A DNA stretch of 64,000 nt from Lentzea albida (GTDB taxonomy: Bacteria > Actinomycetota > Actinomycetes > Mycobacteriales > Pseudonocardiaceae): the NCBI RefSeq assembly GCF_900111005.1, contig NZ_FOFV01000001.1, positions 558,001-622,000 on the forward strand, in the 5' to 3' direction. A model generated the notes under the pieces. That model made no database searches, was not told the origin of the DNA, and saw only the letters and a program-made list of their open reading frames with translations. Both the position numbers and the translations under genes were made by a program. Positions 18,753 to 28,417 of the stretch are shown piece after piece. Positions within the stretch are counted from its first letter, which is position 1, and every line of letters starts with the position of its first letter.

Positions 18753-19637
18753 TTGGGGATCTCGTACGAGGGTGCCACCGCCGTGATCACGACTGTAGGG
18801 GCGGGCCTGCGGTCCTTCGAGGTGGACGGCGTCCCGTACGTGGAGACGTTCGGGCCCGACGAGAAACCGCCGATGAGCGCCGGCGCGGTGCTGGTGCCGT
18901 GGCCCAACCGGACCGCGGGTGCCACGTGGGAGCTGGACGGGGTGCGGCAGCAGCTCGACGTCACCGAGCCTGCTCGGGGGAACGCGATTCACGGGCTGGT
19001 GCGGCGGCGGCCCTGGGCCGTTCTGGAGCACACCGGGTCTTTGGTGTCGTTGCGGACTTTGATCGAGCCTCAGGCCGGGTGGCCCGCTGCTTTGGACGTG
19101 ACCGTTTCTTATGCGTTGGATGATCGCGGGTTGACGGTCACGCACGGGGTTACCAATGTCGGGGATGTCGCCACGCCGTTTGGGGTTGGTACTCATCCTT
19201 ATCCTCGGGCTGGTGCCGCTTCCACCGAATCGTGTGTGCTGACGTTGGCTGCCACCACCGTGTTGCCGTTGGATGTCGAGCGGATGGTTCCTTCTGGGCC
19301 GGCTGTTCCTGTGGAGGGGACCGAGTTCGACTTCCGGAGCGGGCGGTCGTTGGCCGAGGTTCGGTTGGACACGCCGTTCGGCGGGTGTGAGCCTGGGGCT
19401 GACGGGCTGGTGCACCACACGCTGGTCGCTGAGAGCGGTGGGGTTGAGGTTTGGGCCGATCCTGCTTTTCGGTGGGTGCAGGTTTTCACGCCTGATTCGT
19501 TTCCCGGGCGGGGGTTGGCTGTGGCTGTGGAGCCGATGACCTGTCCGCCTGATGCTTTGAACTCCGGGGTGGATTTGATCTGGGTTTCGCCTGGTGAGTC
19601 CTGGGGGGCTCGGTGGGGGATTCGGCCGTTGGGCTGA
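18750..19637 (+). CDS. Aldose 1-epimerase (GalM-like)
   Basis: 295 residues. It interconverts alpha and beta anomers of hexoses. Family signs are VPWPNRTAGATWELDG near the start, the catalytic histidines in GNAIHGLVRRRPW and GVGTHPYPR, and the catalytic glutamate in AVAVEPMTCPPDALN. Length is typical of actinobacterial GalM. Codon use changes within the gene: from about 19020 onward T-ending codons become frequent (for example GTTTCTTATGCG) compared with the GC-ending first third, and the coding strand becomes G/T-rich. The gene ends exactly where the palindromic repeat copy 1 begins. Confidence 0.92.
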   Translation: MLGISYEGATAVITTVGAGLRSFEVDGVPYVETFGPDEKPPMSAGAVLVPWPNRTAGATWELDGVRQQLDVTEPARGNAIHGLVRRRPWAVLEHTGSLVSLRTLIEPQAGWPAALDVTVSYALDDRGLTVTHGVTNVGDVATPFGVGTHPYPRAGAASTESCVLTLAATTVLPLDVERMVPSGPAVPVEGTEFDFRSGRSLAEVRLDTPFGGCEPGADGLVHHTLVAESGGVEVWADPAFRWVQVFTPDSFPGRGLAVAVEPMTCPPDALNSGVDLIWVSPGESWGARWGIRPLG

Positions 19638-20007
19638 GTTTTGCCTGTTTTTCGGGTGGTTGTTTTGCGGGCGGCCTGGTCGCTTTGCGTGCTTCCTCTG
19701 GGGCTCTGCCCCAGACCCCGGCAATCTGAGATGGGGGTAGCGCCGCGGGCAGGTAGATGGCACGCCTGTTGCTTAGAGCGGCTGCCTGTTGAGTTGTTTG
19801 GTTGCGGTGGCGGTGGGGTCCCATCCCAAGCCGCACCAGGAGCGGGCCACACCTGAGGGGTGGGGTCAAGTCGACGAAAAGCGTGTCGACTTGACCCCAC
19901 CCCTCAGGTGCAGCAAGTGCTGTGGCGCGACTCGTGATGGGACCCCACCGCCGGTACCTCTTTGCCAAGGACGGCTCGCCTGCGGCATCGCACCGATCTG
20001 GCGGCTC
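19638..20007. repeat. Dispersed palindromic repeat, copy 1 (about 370 bp)
   Basis: Near-identical to 55804-56176. It begins at the galM stop codon with a conserved stretch including TTTTTCGGGTGGTTGTTTTG, a 7-bp hairpin CTGGGGC-TCT-GCCCCAG and CCCCGGCAATCTGA. The core is a nested palindrome: outer perfect 17-bp stem (19809-19825 with 19936-19952) and inner perfect 26-bp stem (19850-19875 with 19885-19910) around the loop GAAAAGCGT (19876-19884). The bases between the two stems (for example GCCAC versus GTGGC) can also pair in part. It contains no plausible protein. It resembles a MITE-like or REP-like element, but no transposase or target duplication is seen. Confidence 0.9.
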
Positions 20008-20104
20008 GCCACGGCCACCGCCACGTCCTCGGCCCCGCCGCACCTGCCACCCCCTCACCCCGGCCGCCCCGCCATCCGGGGTGGCCGTCTCCCGTCCGAA
20101 CCGT

Positions 20105-20121
20105 TAGCGTTGCTAACCATG
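20105..20121 (+). promoter_or_regulatory. Probable -10 (TAGCGT) of the amidohydrolase gene
   Basis: TAGCGT at 20105-20110 lies eight bases before the ATG at 20119, without a ribosome-binding site. The 110 bp between this box and the repeat are C-rich and hold nothing else that I recognise. Confidence 0.4.
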
Positions 20122-21327
20122 AACATCGCGATCACCGGTGGCTACGTCGTGCCCGTCGACGGCGAACCCGTCGAAGGCGGCACTGTCCTCATCCAGGACG
20201 GGAAGATCGTCGCGGTCGGCTCCGACGTCGACATCCCCGAGGGCGTTGAGGTCGTCGACGCGGACGGGGCGTGGGTGTTGCCCGGCTTTGTGGAGGCGCA
20301 CGGGCACATCGGTGTCCACGAGGAGGCCGAGGGGTGGGCCGGGCAGGACACCAACGAGATGACGGACCCCGTCGGGGCTCGGATGCGGGCGCTCGACGCC
20401 ATCAACCCCGCTGACCTCGGCTTTGCCGACGCGTTGAGTGGTGGGGTGACCACCGCGGTGATCAAGCCCGGGTCGGGCAACCCCATCGGTGGGCAGACGG
20501 TCGCCATCAAGTGCTGGGGGCGGACCGTGGACGAGATGCTCGTCAAGGAGCCCGTCAGCGTGAAGAGCGCGCTCGGGGAGAACCCGAAGCGGGTGTACGG
20601 CGAGAAGGGGAAGCTGCCGTCCACGCGGCAGGGGGTTGCGGCCGTCATCCGCGACCAGTTGACCAAGGCGCAGGACTACGCGGCCAAGAAGGCGGAGGCG
20701 GAGAAGGACGGGAAGCCGTTCGACCGCGACAACACCATGGAGATCCTCGGCAAGGTGCTCAGCGGGGAGCTGGGGTGGTGTCAGCACGCGCACCGGGCCG
20801 ACGACATCGCCACGGCCATTCGGTTGTCCGAGGAGTTCGGGTACCGGTTGATCCTCAACCACGGCACCGAAGGGCACCTGATCGCGGACGTCATCGCGGA
20901 CAAGGGGATTCCGGTCATCATCGGGCCGCTGTTCACGAGTCGGTCCAAAGTGGAGCTTCGCAACCGGGGGCTGCGCAACCCCGGAATCCTGGCGCGGGCC
21001 GGGGTGGAGCTGGCGATCACGACCGATCACCCCGTCGTGCCCATCCACTTCCTGGTGCACCAGGCCACGCTGGCGGTGAAGGAGGGGCTGGACAGCGACG
21101 TCGCGCTCAAGTCGATCACGACGAACCCGGCCCGGATCATGGGGCTGGACGACCGGGTCGGGTCGTTGAAGCCGGGGCTCGACGGTGACGTCGTGATCTG
21201 GTCCGGGGACCCGCTCGACGTGATGAGCCGCGCGCTGCACGTGTACGTACAGGGTCGGGAGGTCTACACGTGGAACGAGGCGAAGGGTGAAGGGGTCGTG
21301 GCCGACCCCTTCTACCGGGAGGGCTAG
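20119..21327 (+). CDS. Amidohydrolase, imidazolonepropionase-like
   Basis: 402 residues of a metal-dependent amidohydrolase. The metal ligands are the HxH in VEAHGHIGVHEE, histidines in WCQHAHRADD and LNHGTEGH, and the Asp of ITTDHPVVP. The C-terminal VGSLKPGLDGDVVIWSGDPLDVMS is the small beta-sandwich typical of imidazolonepropionase and related cyclic amidases or prolidases. The substrate is not known. The ATG start follows a TAGCGT box. The stop TAG shares the palindrome CTAG with the stop of the convergent acyl-CoA dehydrogenase (4-bp tail-to-tail overlap). Confidence 0.9.
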   Translation: MNIAITGGYVVPVDGEPVEGGTVLIQDGKIVAVGSDVDIPEGVEVVDADGAWVLPGFVEAHGHIGVHEEAEGWAGQDTNEMTDPVGARMRALDAINPADLGFADALSGGVTTAVIKPGSGNPIGGQTVAIKCWGRTVDEMLVKEPVSVKSALGENPKRVYGEKGKLPSTRQGVAAVIRDQLTKAQDYAAKKAEAEKDGKPFDRDNTMEILGKVLSGELGWCQHAHRADDIATAIRLSEEFGYRLILNHGTEGHLIADVIADKGIPVIIGPLFTSRSKVELRNRGLRNPGILARAGVELAITTDHPVVPIHFLVHQATLAVKEGLDSDVALKSITTNPARIMGLDDRVGSLKPGLDGDVVIWSGDPLDVMSRALHVYVQGREVYTWNEAKGEGVVADPFYREG

Positions 21328-22463
21328 CGGAGTCCCCGGCCGATGACGAGGCGCTGGATCTGGTTGGTGCCCTCGAAGATCTGCAGGACCTTGGCCTCGC
21401 GCATGTAGCGCTCGACCGGGAAGTCGCGGGTGTAGCCCGCGCCGCCGAGCACCTGCACGGCGTCGGTCGTCACCTTCATCGCCGCGTCCGTGGCGACGAG
21501 CTTGGCGATCGACGCCTGCTGGCGGAACGGCAGGCCGCGGTCGCGGCGGCGGGCTGCCGAGATGTACGTGGCACGAGCCGACTCGACGGCGGCGGCCATG
21601 TCGGCCAGCAGGAACTCGAGGCCCTGGAACTCGATGATCGGGCGGCCGAACTGGGTTCGGGTCTTCGCGTACGCCACGGCCTCGTCGAGTGCCGCCTGTG
21701 CGAGGCCCACGGCGCAGGCCGCGATGCCGAGGCGGCCCGAGTCCAAAGCGGACAGTGCGATCTTGAGGCCGTCGCCCTCGTTGCCGATCAGGCGGTCCGC
21801 GCCGAAGCGGACGTCGTCGAACGCCAGCTGCGCGGTGATGGAGCCGGTGAGGCCCATCTTGCGTTCGGGGGTGGCCGCCGTGAGGCCGTCTGCCTCGCCC
21901 GGTGCGAGGAAGCAGGAGATGCCCCTGCCCGCGTCGGGGGACGTGCGGGCCATCAGCGTGTAGAAGTCGGCGGCGCCGGCGTGCGTGATCCACGCCTTGG
22001 TGCCGTTCACGACGTAGTCGGTGCCCTGGCGGACGGCCCTGGTCGACATGGCGGCCGGGTCGGAGCCCGCCTGGACCTCGGAGAGGGCGTAGCCGCCGAG
22101 CAGTTCGCCCTCGAGCATCTCCGGGAGCCAGCGGTCCTGCTGCTCGCGGGTGCCGAACGTGGCGAGGCCGTAGCACGACATGACGTGCACGGAGAGGCCG
22201 ACGGCGACCGTCATCCACGCGGAGGCGACCTCTTCGAGGGCCTGCAGGTACACCTCGTAGGGCTGGTCGCCGCCGCCGAACTCCTCGGAGTACGGCAGTC
22301 CGAGCAGACCGGACCTGCCCAGCAGGCGGAACGCGTCGCGGGGGAACTTCTCGTTCTCCTCCGCGTCCGCGGCGTGGGGCTTGAGCTCGTCCCGCGCGAT
22401 CTCCTTGACCAGCGCGATCAGGTCCTCGGCCTCTTGCGTGGGGAGCAACCGCTCGGCGGGCAT
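21324..22463 (-). CDS. Acyl-CoA dehydrogenase
   Basis: 379 residues, a complete FAD-dependent acyl-CoA dehydrogenase. The N-terminal helical domain has LLGRSGLLGLPYSEEFGGGDQ. The middle domain has the FAD/substrate motifs GGYALSEVQAGSDPAAM and KAWITHAGAADFY. The C-terminal domain has RTQFGRPIIEFQ and LGGAGYTRDFPVERYMREAKVLQIFEGTNQIQR, which includes the catalytic glutamate. It introduces the alpha-beta double bond in acyl-CoA; chain-length preference is unknown. It is divergent from a TetR gene over an 82-bp region holding a perfect palindrome, so it is probably repressed by that TetR. Confidence 0.95.
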   Translation of the reverse strand: MPAERLLPTQEAEDLIALVKEIARDELKPHAADAEENEKFPRDAFRLLGRSGLLGLPYSEEFGGGDQPYEVYLQALEEVASAWMTVAVGLSVHVMSCYGLATFGTREQQDRWLPEMLEGELLGGYALSEVQAGSDPAAMSTRAVRQGTDYVVNGTKAWITHAGAADFYTLMARTSPDAGRGISCFLAPGEADGLTAATPERKMGLTGSITAQLAFDDVRFGADRLIGNEGDGLKIALSALDSGRLGIAACAVGLAQAALDEAVAYAKTRTQFGRPIIEFQGLEFLLADMAAAVESARATYISAARRRDRGLPFRQQASIAKLVATDAAMKVTTDAVQVLGGAGYTRDFPVERYMREAKVLQIFEGTNQIQRLVIGRGLR

Positions 22464-22477
22464 CGTCGACCTCCGTT

Positions 22478-22497
22478 GAGTACTGTTAGCAGTACTC
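22478..22497. promoter_or_regulatory. TetR-type operator palindrome
   Basis: GAGTACTG-TTAG-CAGTACTC is a perfect 8-bp inverted repeat between the divergent acyl-CoA dehydrogenase and TetR genes. The size and position are right for a TetR dimer acting on both promoters. Confidence 0.75.
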
Positions 22498-22545
22498 TAG
22501 TGCTCTGTGCAGTACAGCAGCCAGTGAATGTGGCAGGGTCGTCAC

Positions 22546-23136
22546 ATGACGCGGGCTCTCACGCAGCGGCAGGCCGAGCTGCTCACCCGGTTGGAGGCGC
22601 TGTTCCTCACCGAGGGCTTCGGGCATTTCACGCTGGACGACATCGCGGGCAGGCTGCACTGCTCGAAGTCCACGCTGTACGCGCTCGCCGGCAGCAAGGA
22701 ACAGCTGGCCGTGCGGGTCGTCGGCCGGTACTTCAAAGGCGCCGCCGAACGCATCGAGAAGCGCATCGCGGGCCTCAACGACGTGCGCAAACGCATCGGC
22801 AGCTACCTCGCGGGCGCCGCGGAGGAGCTGAGCAAGGCCTCGGCGGCGTTCATCGCGGACGTGTCCGACTTCCCGCCCACGCGCGCCACGTACGAGCGCA
22901 ACGCGCGCGCTGCGGCCGATCGCATCAAGTCGTTCATCCAGGACGGGGTCGAGCGGCACGTGTTCCGCGAGGTGCACGCCACGTTGTTCGCGGAGATGGC
23001 CGGCCTGCTCATCGAGGGCATCCAGACCGGCGTCCTCACGAAGCGGGCAGGCGTTTCGGACGCCGAGGCGTTCACCGCGCTGGGTGAACTGCTGTTGGAT
23101 GGGCTGCAGAGGACGGGCGCTTCCCCGAAGGAGTAG
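22546..23136 (+). CDS. TetR-family transcriptional regulator
   Basis: 196 residues. The N-terminal HTH is FTLDDIAGRLHCSKSTLYALAGSKEQLAVRVV, followed by an all-helical ligand domain. The start is either ATG 22546 (GGCAGGG upstream) or ATG 22528, which would add six residues and lies just behind a TACAGC box (22513-22518). It is divergent from the acyl-CoA dehydrogenase, with a perfect operator between them; a fatty-acid or acyl-CoA responsive repressor is the natural guess. The kinase gene follows after five bases. Confidence 0.9.
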   Translation: MTRALTQRQAELLTRLEALFLTEGFGHFTLDDIAGRLHCSKSTLYALAGSKEQLAVRVVGRYFKGAAERIEKRIAGLNDVRKRIGSYLAGAAEELSKASAAFIADVSDFPPTRATYERNARAAADRIKSFIQDGVERHVFREVHATLFAEMAGLLIEGIQTGVLTKRAGVSDAEAFTALGELLLDGLQRTGASPKE

Positions 23137-23141
23137 AACGC

Positions 23142-24074
23142 GTGATCGTGGTTGCAGGCGAGGCACTCGTCGACATGGTGCCGGTGGGGGACGACGAGCT
23201 CACGCCGCTCGCCCCGAAGCTCGGTGGCGGGCCGTACAACGTGGCCGTCGCGCTCGGCCGGCTGGGCGTGGCGACGGGGTTCCTGTCGCGGGTCTCGACC
23301 GACCACTTCGGCGAGCAGCTGGTGAAGCGGCTGCACGCGTCGAACGTGGGGACGGAACTGCTCCAACGTGGACCGGAGAACACCACGCTCGCCGTCGTGG
23401 GGCTCGCCGAGGACGGCAGCGCGCGGTACGCGTTCTACGTCGACGGCACCGCCGACCGGCTCGTCGAGGACCCCGGCCCGCTGCCCGCGGACGCGAAGGC
23501 CGTGTCGTTCGGCACGCTCTCGCTCGTCCTCGAGCCCGGCGCCTCGGTCTACGAGACGGTGCTGCGGCGGGAGAGCAAGCGCTTGTTGACCGCGCTCGAC
23601 CCCAACATCCGGGCAGGGCTCATCCACGATCCGGGCGCCTACCGCGCGCGGTTCCGGTCGTGGCTGCCGGACGTCGGGCTGCTGAAGCTCTCGGTCGAGG
23701 ACGCGCAGTGGCTCGCCGAGGACGATGACGTGATCGAGATCGCAAGGACGTGGATTTCACAGGGACCGGCGGCCGTGGTCCTGACGAAAGGTGGCGACGG
23801 TCTCTCCGTGATCACCGCCACCGAACAGGTCGACGTGCCACCCGTGAAGGTGGACGTGGTCGACACGATCGGGGCGGGCGACACCGTGCAAGGCGCCCTG
23901 CTCGCGTGGCTGCACGACCACGACGCGCTCGGCGCCGAGAAGATCCGCGGCCTCTCGACCGAGGAATGGACCGCCGCATTGACGTATGCGGGTGCCGCCG
24001 CCGCGATCACATGTTCCCGCGCGGGTGCCGAACCGCCCTTTGCGAGCGAACTCACCGCCGCGTTGGCTGGATAA
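23142..24074 (+). CDS. PfkB-family carbohydrate kinase (fructokinase-like)
   Basis: 310 residues. The first motif is GGGPYNVAVALGRLG and the second is DTIGAGDTVQGALL, whose Asp is the catalytic base and which forms the anion hole. Ribokinase-fold enzymes phosphorylate sugars or nucleosides; closest in pattern are bacterial fructokinases and 2-keto-3-deoxygluconate kinases. The GTG at 23142 has AAGGAG just upstream, inside the end of tetR, so the two genes form an operon with a 5-bp gap. The substrate cannot be decided from sequence. Confidence 0.9.
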   Translation: MIVVAGEALVDMVPVGDDELTPLAPKLGGGPYNVAVALGRLGVATGFLSRVSTDHFGEQLVKRLHASNVGTELLQRGPENTTLAVVGLAEDGSARYAFYVDGTADRLVEDPGPLPADAKAVSFGTLSLVLEPGASVYETVLRRESKRLLTALDPNIRAGLIHDPGAYRARFRSWLPDVGLLKLSVEDAQWLAEDDDVIEIARTWISQGPAAVVLTKGGDGLSVITATEQVDVPPVKVDVVDTIGAGDTVQGALLAWLHDHDALGAEKIRGLSTEEWTAALTYAGAAAAITCSRAGAEPPFASELTAALAG

Positions 24075-24299
24075 AACGACGGATCGGACTACCGTGGGGT
24101 AGCCGCGCTAGAAACTGGCATTACGGATGTGATGCCGGTCCCATCTCACAGAATCGGTTCACACCGCTGCTGCGAGGCGGGCCTTCCGCCGACTAGCGTG
24201 AGTGGACTTGAAGACTCAGATCCCAACGGGGTGGTCCGAGACGACGGCAGGCCCAGCGTGGACTGCCGCCACCCCGTCCGAGCGTTGAGAGGGACTTGA
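24075..24299 (+). other. 225-bp leader of citrate synthase
   Basis: No gene is visible. GAGAGGGA precedes the gltA ATG with 5-6 bases spacing, so unlike several neighbours this gene has a normal leader. Possible -10 boxes (for example TAGAAA near 24110) cannot be ranked, and I see no riboswitch-like fold. Confidence 0.5.
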
Positions 24300-25613
<1,314 letters not shown>

Positions 25614-25643
25614 TCACGGGCTAGTTCGTCTGGCAAGCTGAAG

Positions 25644-25673
25644 GCGCGTCACCCGTTGGGGTGGCGCGCTTTT
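25644..25673 (+). terminator. Terminator of gltA
   Basis: An 11-bp stem with one wobble (25644-25654 with 25659-25669) and a GTTG loop is followed by TTTTC, about 30 bases after the gltA stop. Confidence 0.9.
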
Positions 25674-25692
25674 CGCGTTGCTGGGGGGTTGG

Positions 25693-25992
25693 GTGTCCGA
25701 AACGCTGGAACGGCTGTACGCGGCCCACATGGAGCGGCTGTTCCCACCGCGGTTGCGCTCGGTGGACGTCGCGGATGTCTGGTTCGTGGTGCTGGACGCG
25801 GATGTGGCGGCCTGCACCCAGGTCGTTCTCCGCCAAGGCGCCCTCGACCAGAAGCGCGCCGCCGTGCTCGCGCGGCACCGCGCGGACCTCGACCGGATGC
25901 TGCCACTGCTCACGGACCCGGACGAGATCGCCTACGCGATCGGGTTGCAGCGGCTCGCCGCTCGTTGTGCAGACCCGTCCGGCCCGTTTTAG
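25693..25992 (+). CDS. Small helical protein of unknown function
   Basis: About 99 residues, not recognised. The sequence is mainly helical with charged segments (SETLERLYAAHMERLFPP, QKRAAVLARHRADLDRMLPLL) and no signal peptide or membrane segment. GC-ending codons support coding. I chose the GTG at 25693 behind a G-rich stretch (25683-25688); a TTG at 25678 would add five residues. It lies between gltA and the photolyase, 9 bp before the latter. Confidence 0.6.
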   Translation: MSETLERLYAAHMERLFPPRLRSVDVADVWFVVLDADVAACTQVVLRQGALDQKRAAVLARHRADLDRMLPLLTDPDEIAYAIGLQRLAARCADPSGPF

Positions 25993-26004
25993 CGTCGATC
26001 CGTG
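25990..26004 (+). promoter_or_regulatory. Probable leaderless -10 (TAGCGT) of the photolyase gene
   Basis: TAGCGT at 25990-25995 lies six bases before GTG at 26002; it overlaps the stop codon of the preceding small gene. No Shine-Dalgarno is present. Confidence 0.5.
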
Positions 26005-27246
26005 AGTTCCGAACCCTCGATCGTCTGGTTTCGCCGCGATCTGCGGACATCCGATCATCCCGCCATTCTCGCGGCCGCGGAAAGGTCACCCCGCGCACTC
26101 GCGCTGTTCGTTCTCGACGACAGGTTGCTGAAACCGTCGGGGCAGCCGCGAATCGATTTCCTGCACCGCTGTTTGCACGCCCTGAACGACGAACTCGGCG
26201 GCCGCCTGATGGTGGTGCACGGTGATCCGGTGAAGGTCGTTCCGCGCATCGCGAAGGAAATCGGGGCGGGCAGCGTCCACATCTCCGCGGACTACGCGCC
26301 GTACGGGCGCCGCAGGGACGAGGCCGTCGAGGAAGCGCTCGGGGACGTCGAGCTCGTCCGCTCCGGATCGCCGTACGCCGTGGCGCCGGGCCGGGTGCGC
26401 AAGCAGGACGGCACGCCGTTCAAGGTCTTCACGCCGTTCCGCAACGCCTGGCTGGAGCACGGCTGGCGCAAGCCCGCGGACACCGATGCGTCCACTCTGG
26501 ACTGGATCGAGCCGGAGCACGGCGAGGAAATCCCCAAGGCCCAGGAGAAACTCCCCGACGCGCGGCAGCTCTGGGAGGAGTTCCGCGACGAACGGCTCCA
26601 CGACTACGACAACACCCGCGACCGGCCCGACCTCGACGCCACGAGCCGGCTGTCGGCGTTCCTGCGGTGGGGCGTCCTGCACCCCCGCACGCTGCTGCAG
26701 GACTGTGACGGAACGTTCCGCAGCGAGCTCGCGTGGCGTGAGTTCTACGCCGACGTGCTCTGGCACAGGCCGGAGACCGCGCGGCAGAACCTCGACCGCA
26801 AGTTCGACCGCATGCAGCTCGACGACGACAAGGAGCTGTTCGAGGCCTGGAAGCAGGGGCGCACGGGGTTCGGCATCGTGGACGCGGGCATGCGGCAGCT
26901 GCTCCAGGAAGGTTTCATGCACAACCGGGTGCGCATGATCGTCGCGAGCTTCCTGGTCAAGGACCTGCACCTGCCGTGGTGGTGGGGCGCGCGGCACTTC
27001 ATGAACCACCTGATCGACGGCGACATCGCCTCGAACCAGCACAACTGGCAGTGGGTCGCGGGCTGCGGCACGGACGCCTCGCCGTTCTTCCGCGTCTTCA
27101 ACCCCCTGACGCAGGCCAAGAAGTTCGACCCGGACGGCGTGTACGTCAGGAAGTACGCGCCGGACTCGCACGAGATCACGCCGATCGTGGACCACGCGGT
27201 CGAACGCCAGGTGGCGCTCGACCGCTACCAGGCGATCAAAGCCTGA
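26002..27246 (+). CDS. phr: Deoxyribodipyrimidine photo-lyase (class I)
   Basis: 414 residues. The N-terminal antenna domain (1-130) starts IVWFRRDLRTSDHPAI. The C-terminal FAD domain has TSRLSAFLRWGVLHPRTL, ELAWREFYADVLWHRPE and GFGIVDAGMRQLLQEGFMHNRVRMIVASFLVKDLHLPWWWGARHF in conserved order, followed by DIASNQHNWQWVAGCGTDASPFFRVFNP. The electron-transfer tryptophans of the CPD photolyase class appear to be present, so repair of cyclobutane dimers (EC 4.1.99.3) is likelier than a signalling cryptochrome. Coding ends overlap the convergent exporter gene by 11 bp. Confidence 0.95.
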   Translation: MSSEPSIVWFRRDLRTSDHPAILAAAERSPRALALFVLDDRLLKPSGQPRIDFLHRCLHALNDELGGRLMVVHGDPVKVVPRIAKEIGAGSVHISADYAPYGRRRDEAVEEALGDVELVRSGSPYAVAPGRVRKQDGTPFKVFTPFRNAWLEHGWRKPADTDASTLDWIEPEHGEEIPKAQEKLPDARQLWEEFRDERLHDYDNTRDRPDLDATSRLSAFLRWGVLHPRTLLQDCDGTFRSELAWREFYADVLWHRPETARQNLDRKFDRMQLDDDKELFEAWKQGRTGFGIVDAGMRQLLQEGFMHNRVRMIVASFLVKDLHLPWWWGARHFMNHLIDGDIASNQHNWQWVAGCGTDASPFFRVFNPLTQAKKFDPDGVYVRKYAPDSHEITPIVDHAVERQVALDRYQAIKA

Positions 27247-28417
27247 GGGCTTCGCGGAGCTTGACGCGAGCGCCGGTCCTCAGCACGGCGTTCGCGTAGA
27301 CCTTGCCGCCCAGCCACGTGATCGCCGCAATGGCCAGCAGCGCCAGCACGACGGCGAGCAGCACCTGCCAGGCCGGTGCGACGCCCAGCGCCATCCGGCC
27401 CGGCATCAGGATCGGGGCGAACGGCGGCAGCAGCGACAGCACGGTGACCGTCGTGCCGGACGGGCTGCCGATCATCAGGTTGATGCCCGCCACGAACGCC
27501 ACGATGATCGTCATGCTGATCGGCGTCAGCACCGACTGCAGCTCCTCCTGCCGGGACACCAGTGACGCGGCGGCCGCGAACACGGTGGCGTACAGGAAGA
27601 AACCGAGCAGGTACCACAGGACGCCCGTCAGCAGTGCGGCGCCGCCCAGCGTGCTCACGTCGACGACGTCGAACGCGGACGACAGTCCCAGGCCGACGGT
27701 GGAGATCACCACCAGCTGCAGCAGGCCGACCGCGCCGAGCCCGATCACCTTGCCCAGCAACAACTGCCACGGCCGCAGGGTCGCGAGCAGGATCTCCACG
27801 ACCCGGCTGGACTTCTCCTCGACCACGCCCTGCGCGACCATCGTGCCGTAGACCAGCAGAGAGTAGTACAGCAGCGCGGCCACGATCAACCCGATCGCGA
27901 GGCGCTGACCCCGTTGCGGGTCAACGGGTTCGAGCGCGGTGACGTCCACGCTGACGCCCGCGAGGCTCTGCGCGACCTCCTGCGGGGTGGTGCCCGACTC
28001 GGCGAGCTGCGCGATCAGCACCTGCTGGCGCAGCACGTCGTTCAGCGCCGTCGTCAGCATCTGGTCGCCGGAGTCCTTGACGATCATCTTCAGCGCGGGC
28101 GGCGCGCCGGTGACGAGCGCGTCCAGCGAGCCGTCGCGCACCTGCTGCTCGGCGTCGCCCGCGGTCGTGACGTCACGCGTCTCCAGCTCGATGCCGAACG
28201 CGCCCGCCTTCTCCTTCAACGGATCCGCGAGCTGCGTGGCCTGGCCGGACAGCCCGACGACGCTGCGCTGCTGGTCGTCGAACAGGACCGACTGCAGCAC
28301 CACGTACCCGGCGAGCACGGCGATGATCACCGCCGTGCCGATCAGGAACGACCTGGTGCGCACCTTCGCGACGAACTCGCGCTTCGCCACCAGCGAGACC
28401 GCTCGTGCCGACGTCAT
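27236..28417 (-). CDS. ABC-2 permease, NatB-like
   Basis: 393 residues. A basic N-terminus (SLVAKREFVAKVRTRSF) and one membrane segment precede a large extracytoplasmic loop (about 45-175), then five to six membrane segments. VVEEKSSRVVEILLATLRPWQLLLGKVIGLG is the NatB/YhaP-type signature, and SRQEELQSVLTPISM follows it. It forms a Na+ or drug exporter with the ATPase whose stop overlaps its start (ATGA at 28414-28417). NatAB function is inferred by family only. Confidence 0.9.
   Translation of the reverse strand: MTSARAVSLVAKREFVAKVRTRSFLIGTAVIIAVLAGYVVLQSVLFDDQQRSVVGLSGQATQLADPLKEKAGAFGIELETRDVTTAGDAEQQVRDGSLDALVTGAPPALKMIVKDSGDQMLTTALNDVLRQQVLIAQLAESGTTPQEVAQSLAGVSVDVTALEPVDPQRGQRLAIGLIVAALLYYSLLVYGTMVAQGVVEEKSSRVVEILLATLRPWQLLLGKVIGLGAVGLLQLVVISTVGLGLSSAFDVVDVSTLGGAALLTGVLWYLLGFFLYATVFAAAASLVSRQEELQSVLTPISMTIIVAFVAGINLMIGSPSGTTVTVLSLLPPFAPILMPGRMALGVAPAWQVLLAVVLALLAIAAITWLGGKVYANAVLRTGARVKLREALRL

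Noticed and set aside
19789..20118. Small proteins encoded within the palindromic repeats (frames containing GWGQVD or MGPHRRYL)
   Set aside because: They arise from the stem sequences, differ in frame continuity between copies and lack starts with ribosome sites; the conserved object is the DNA/RNA palindrome.
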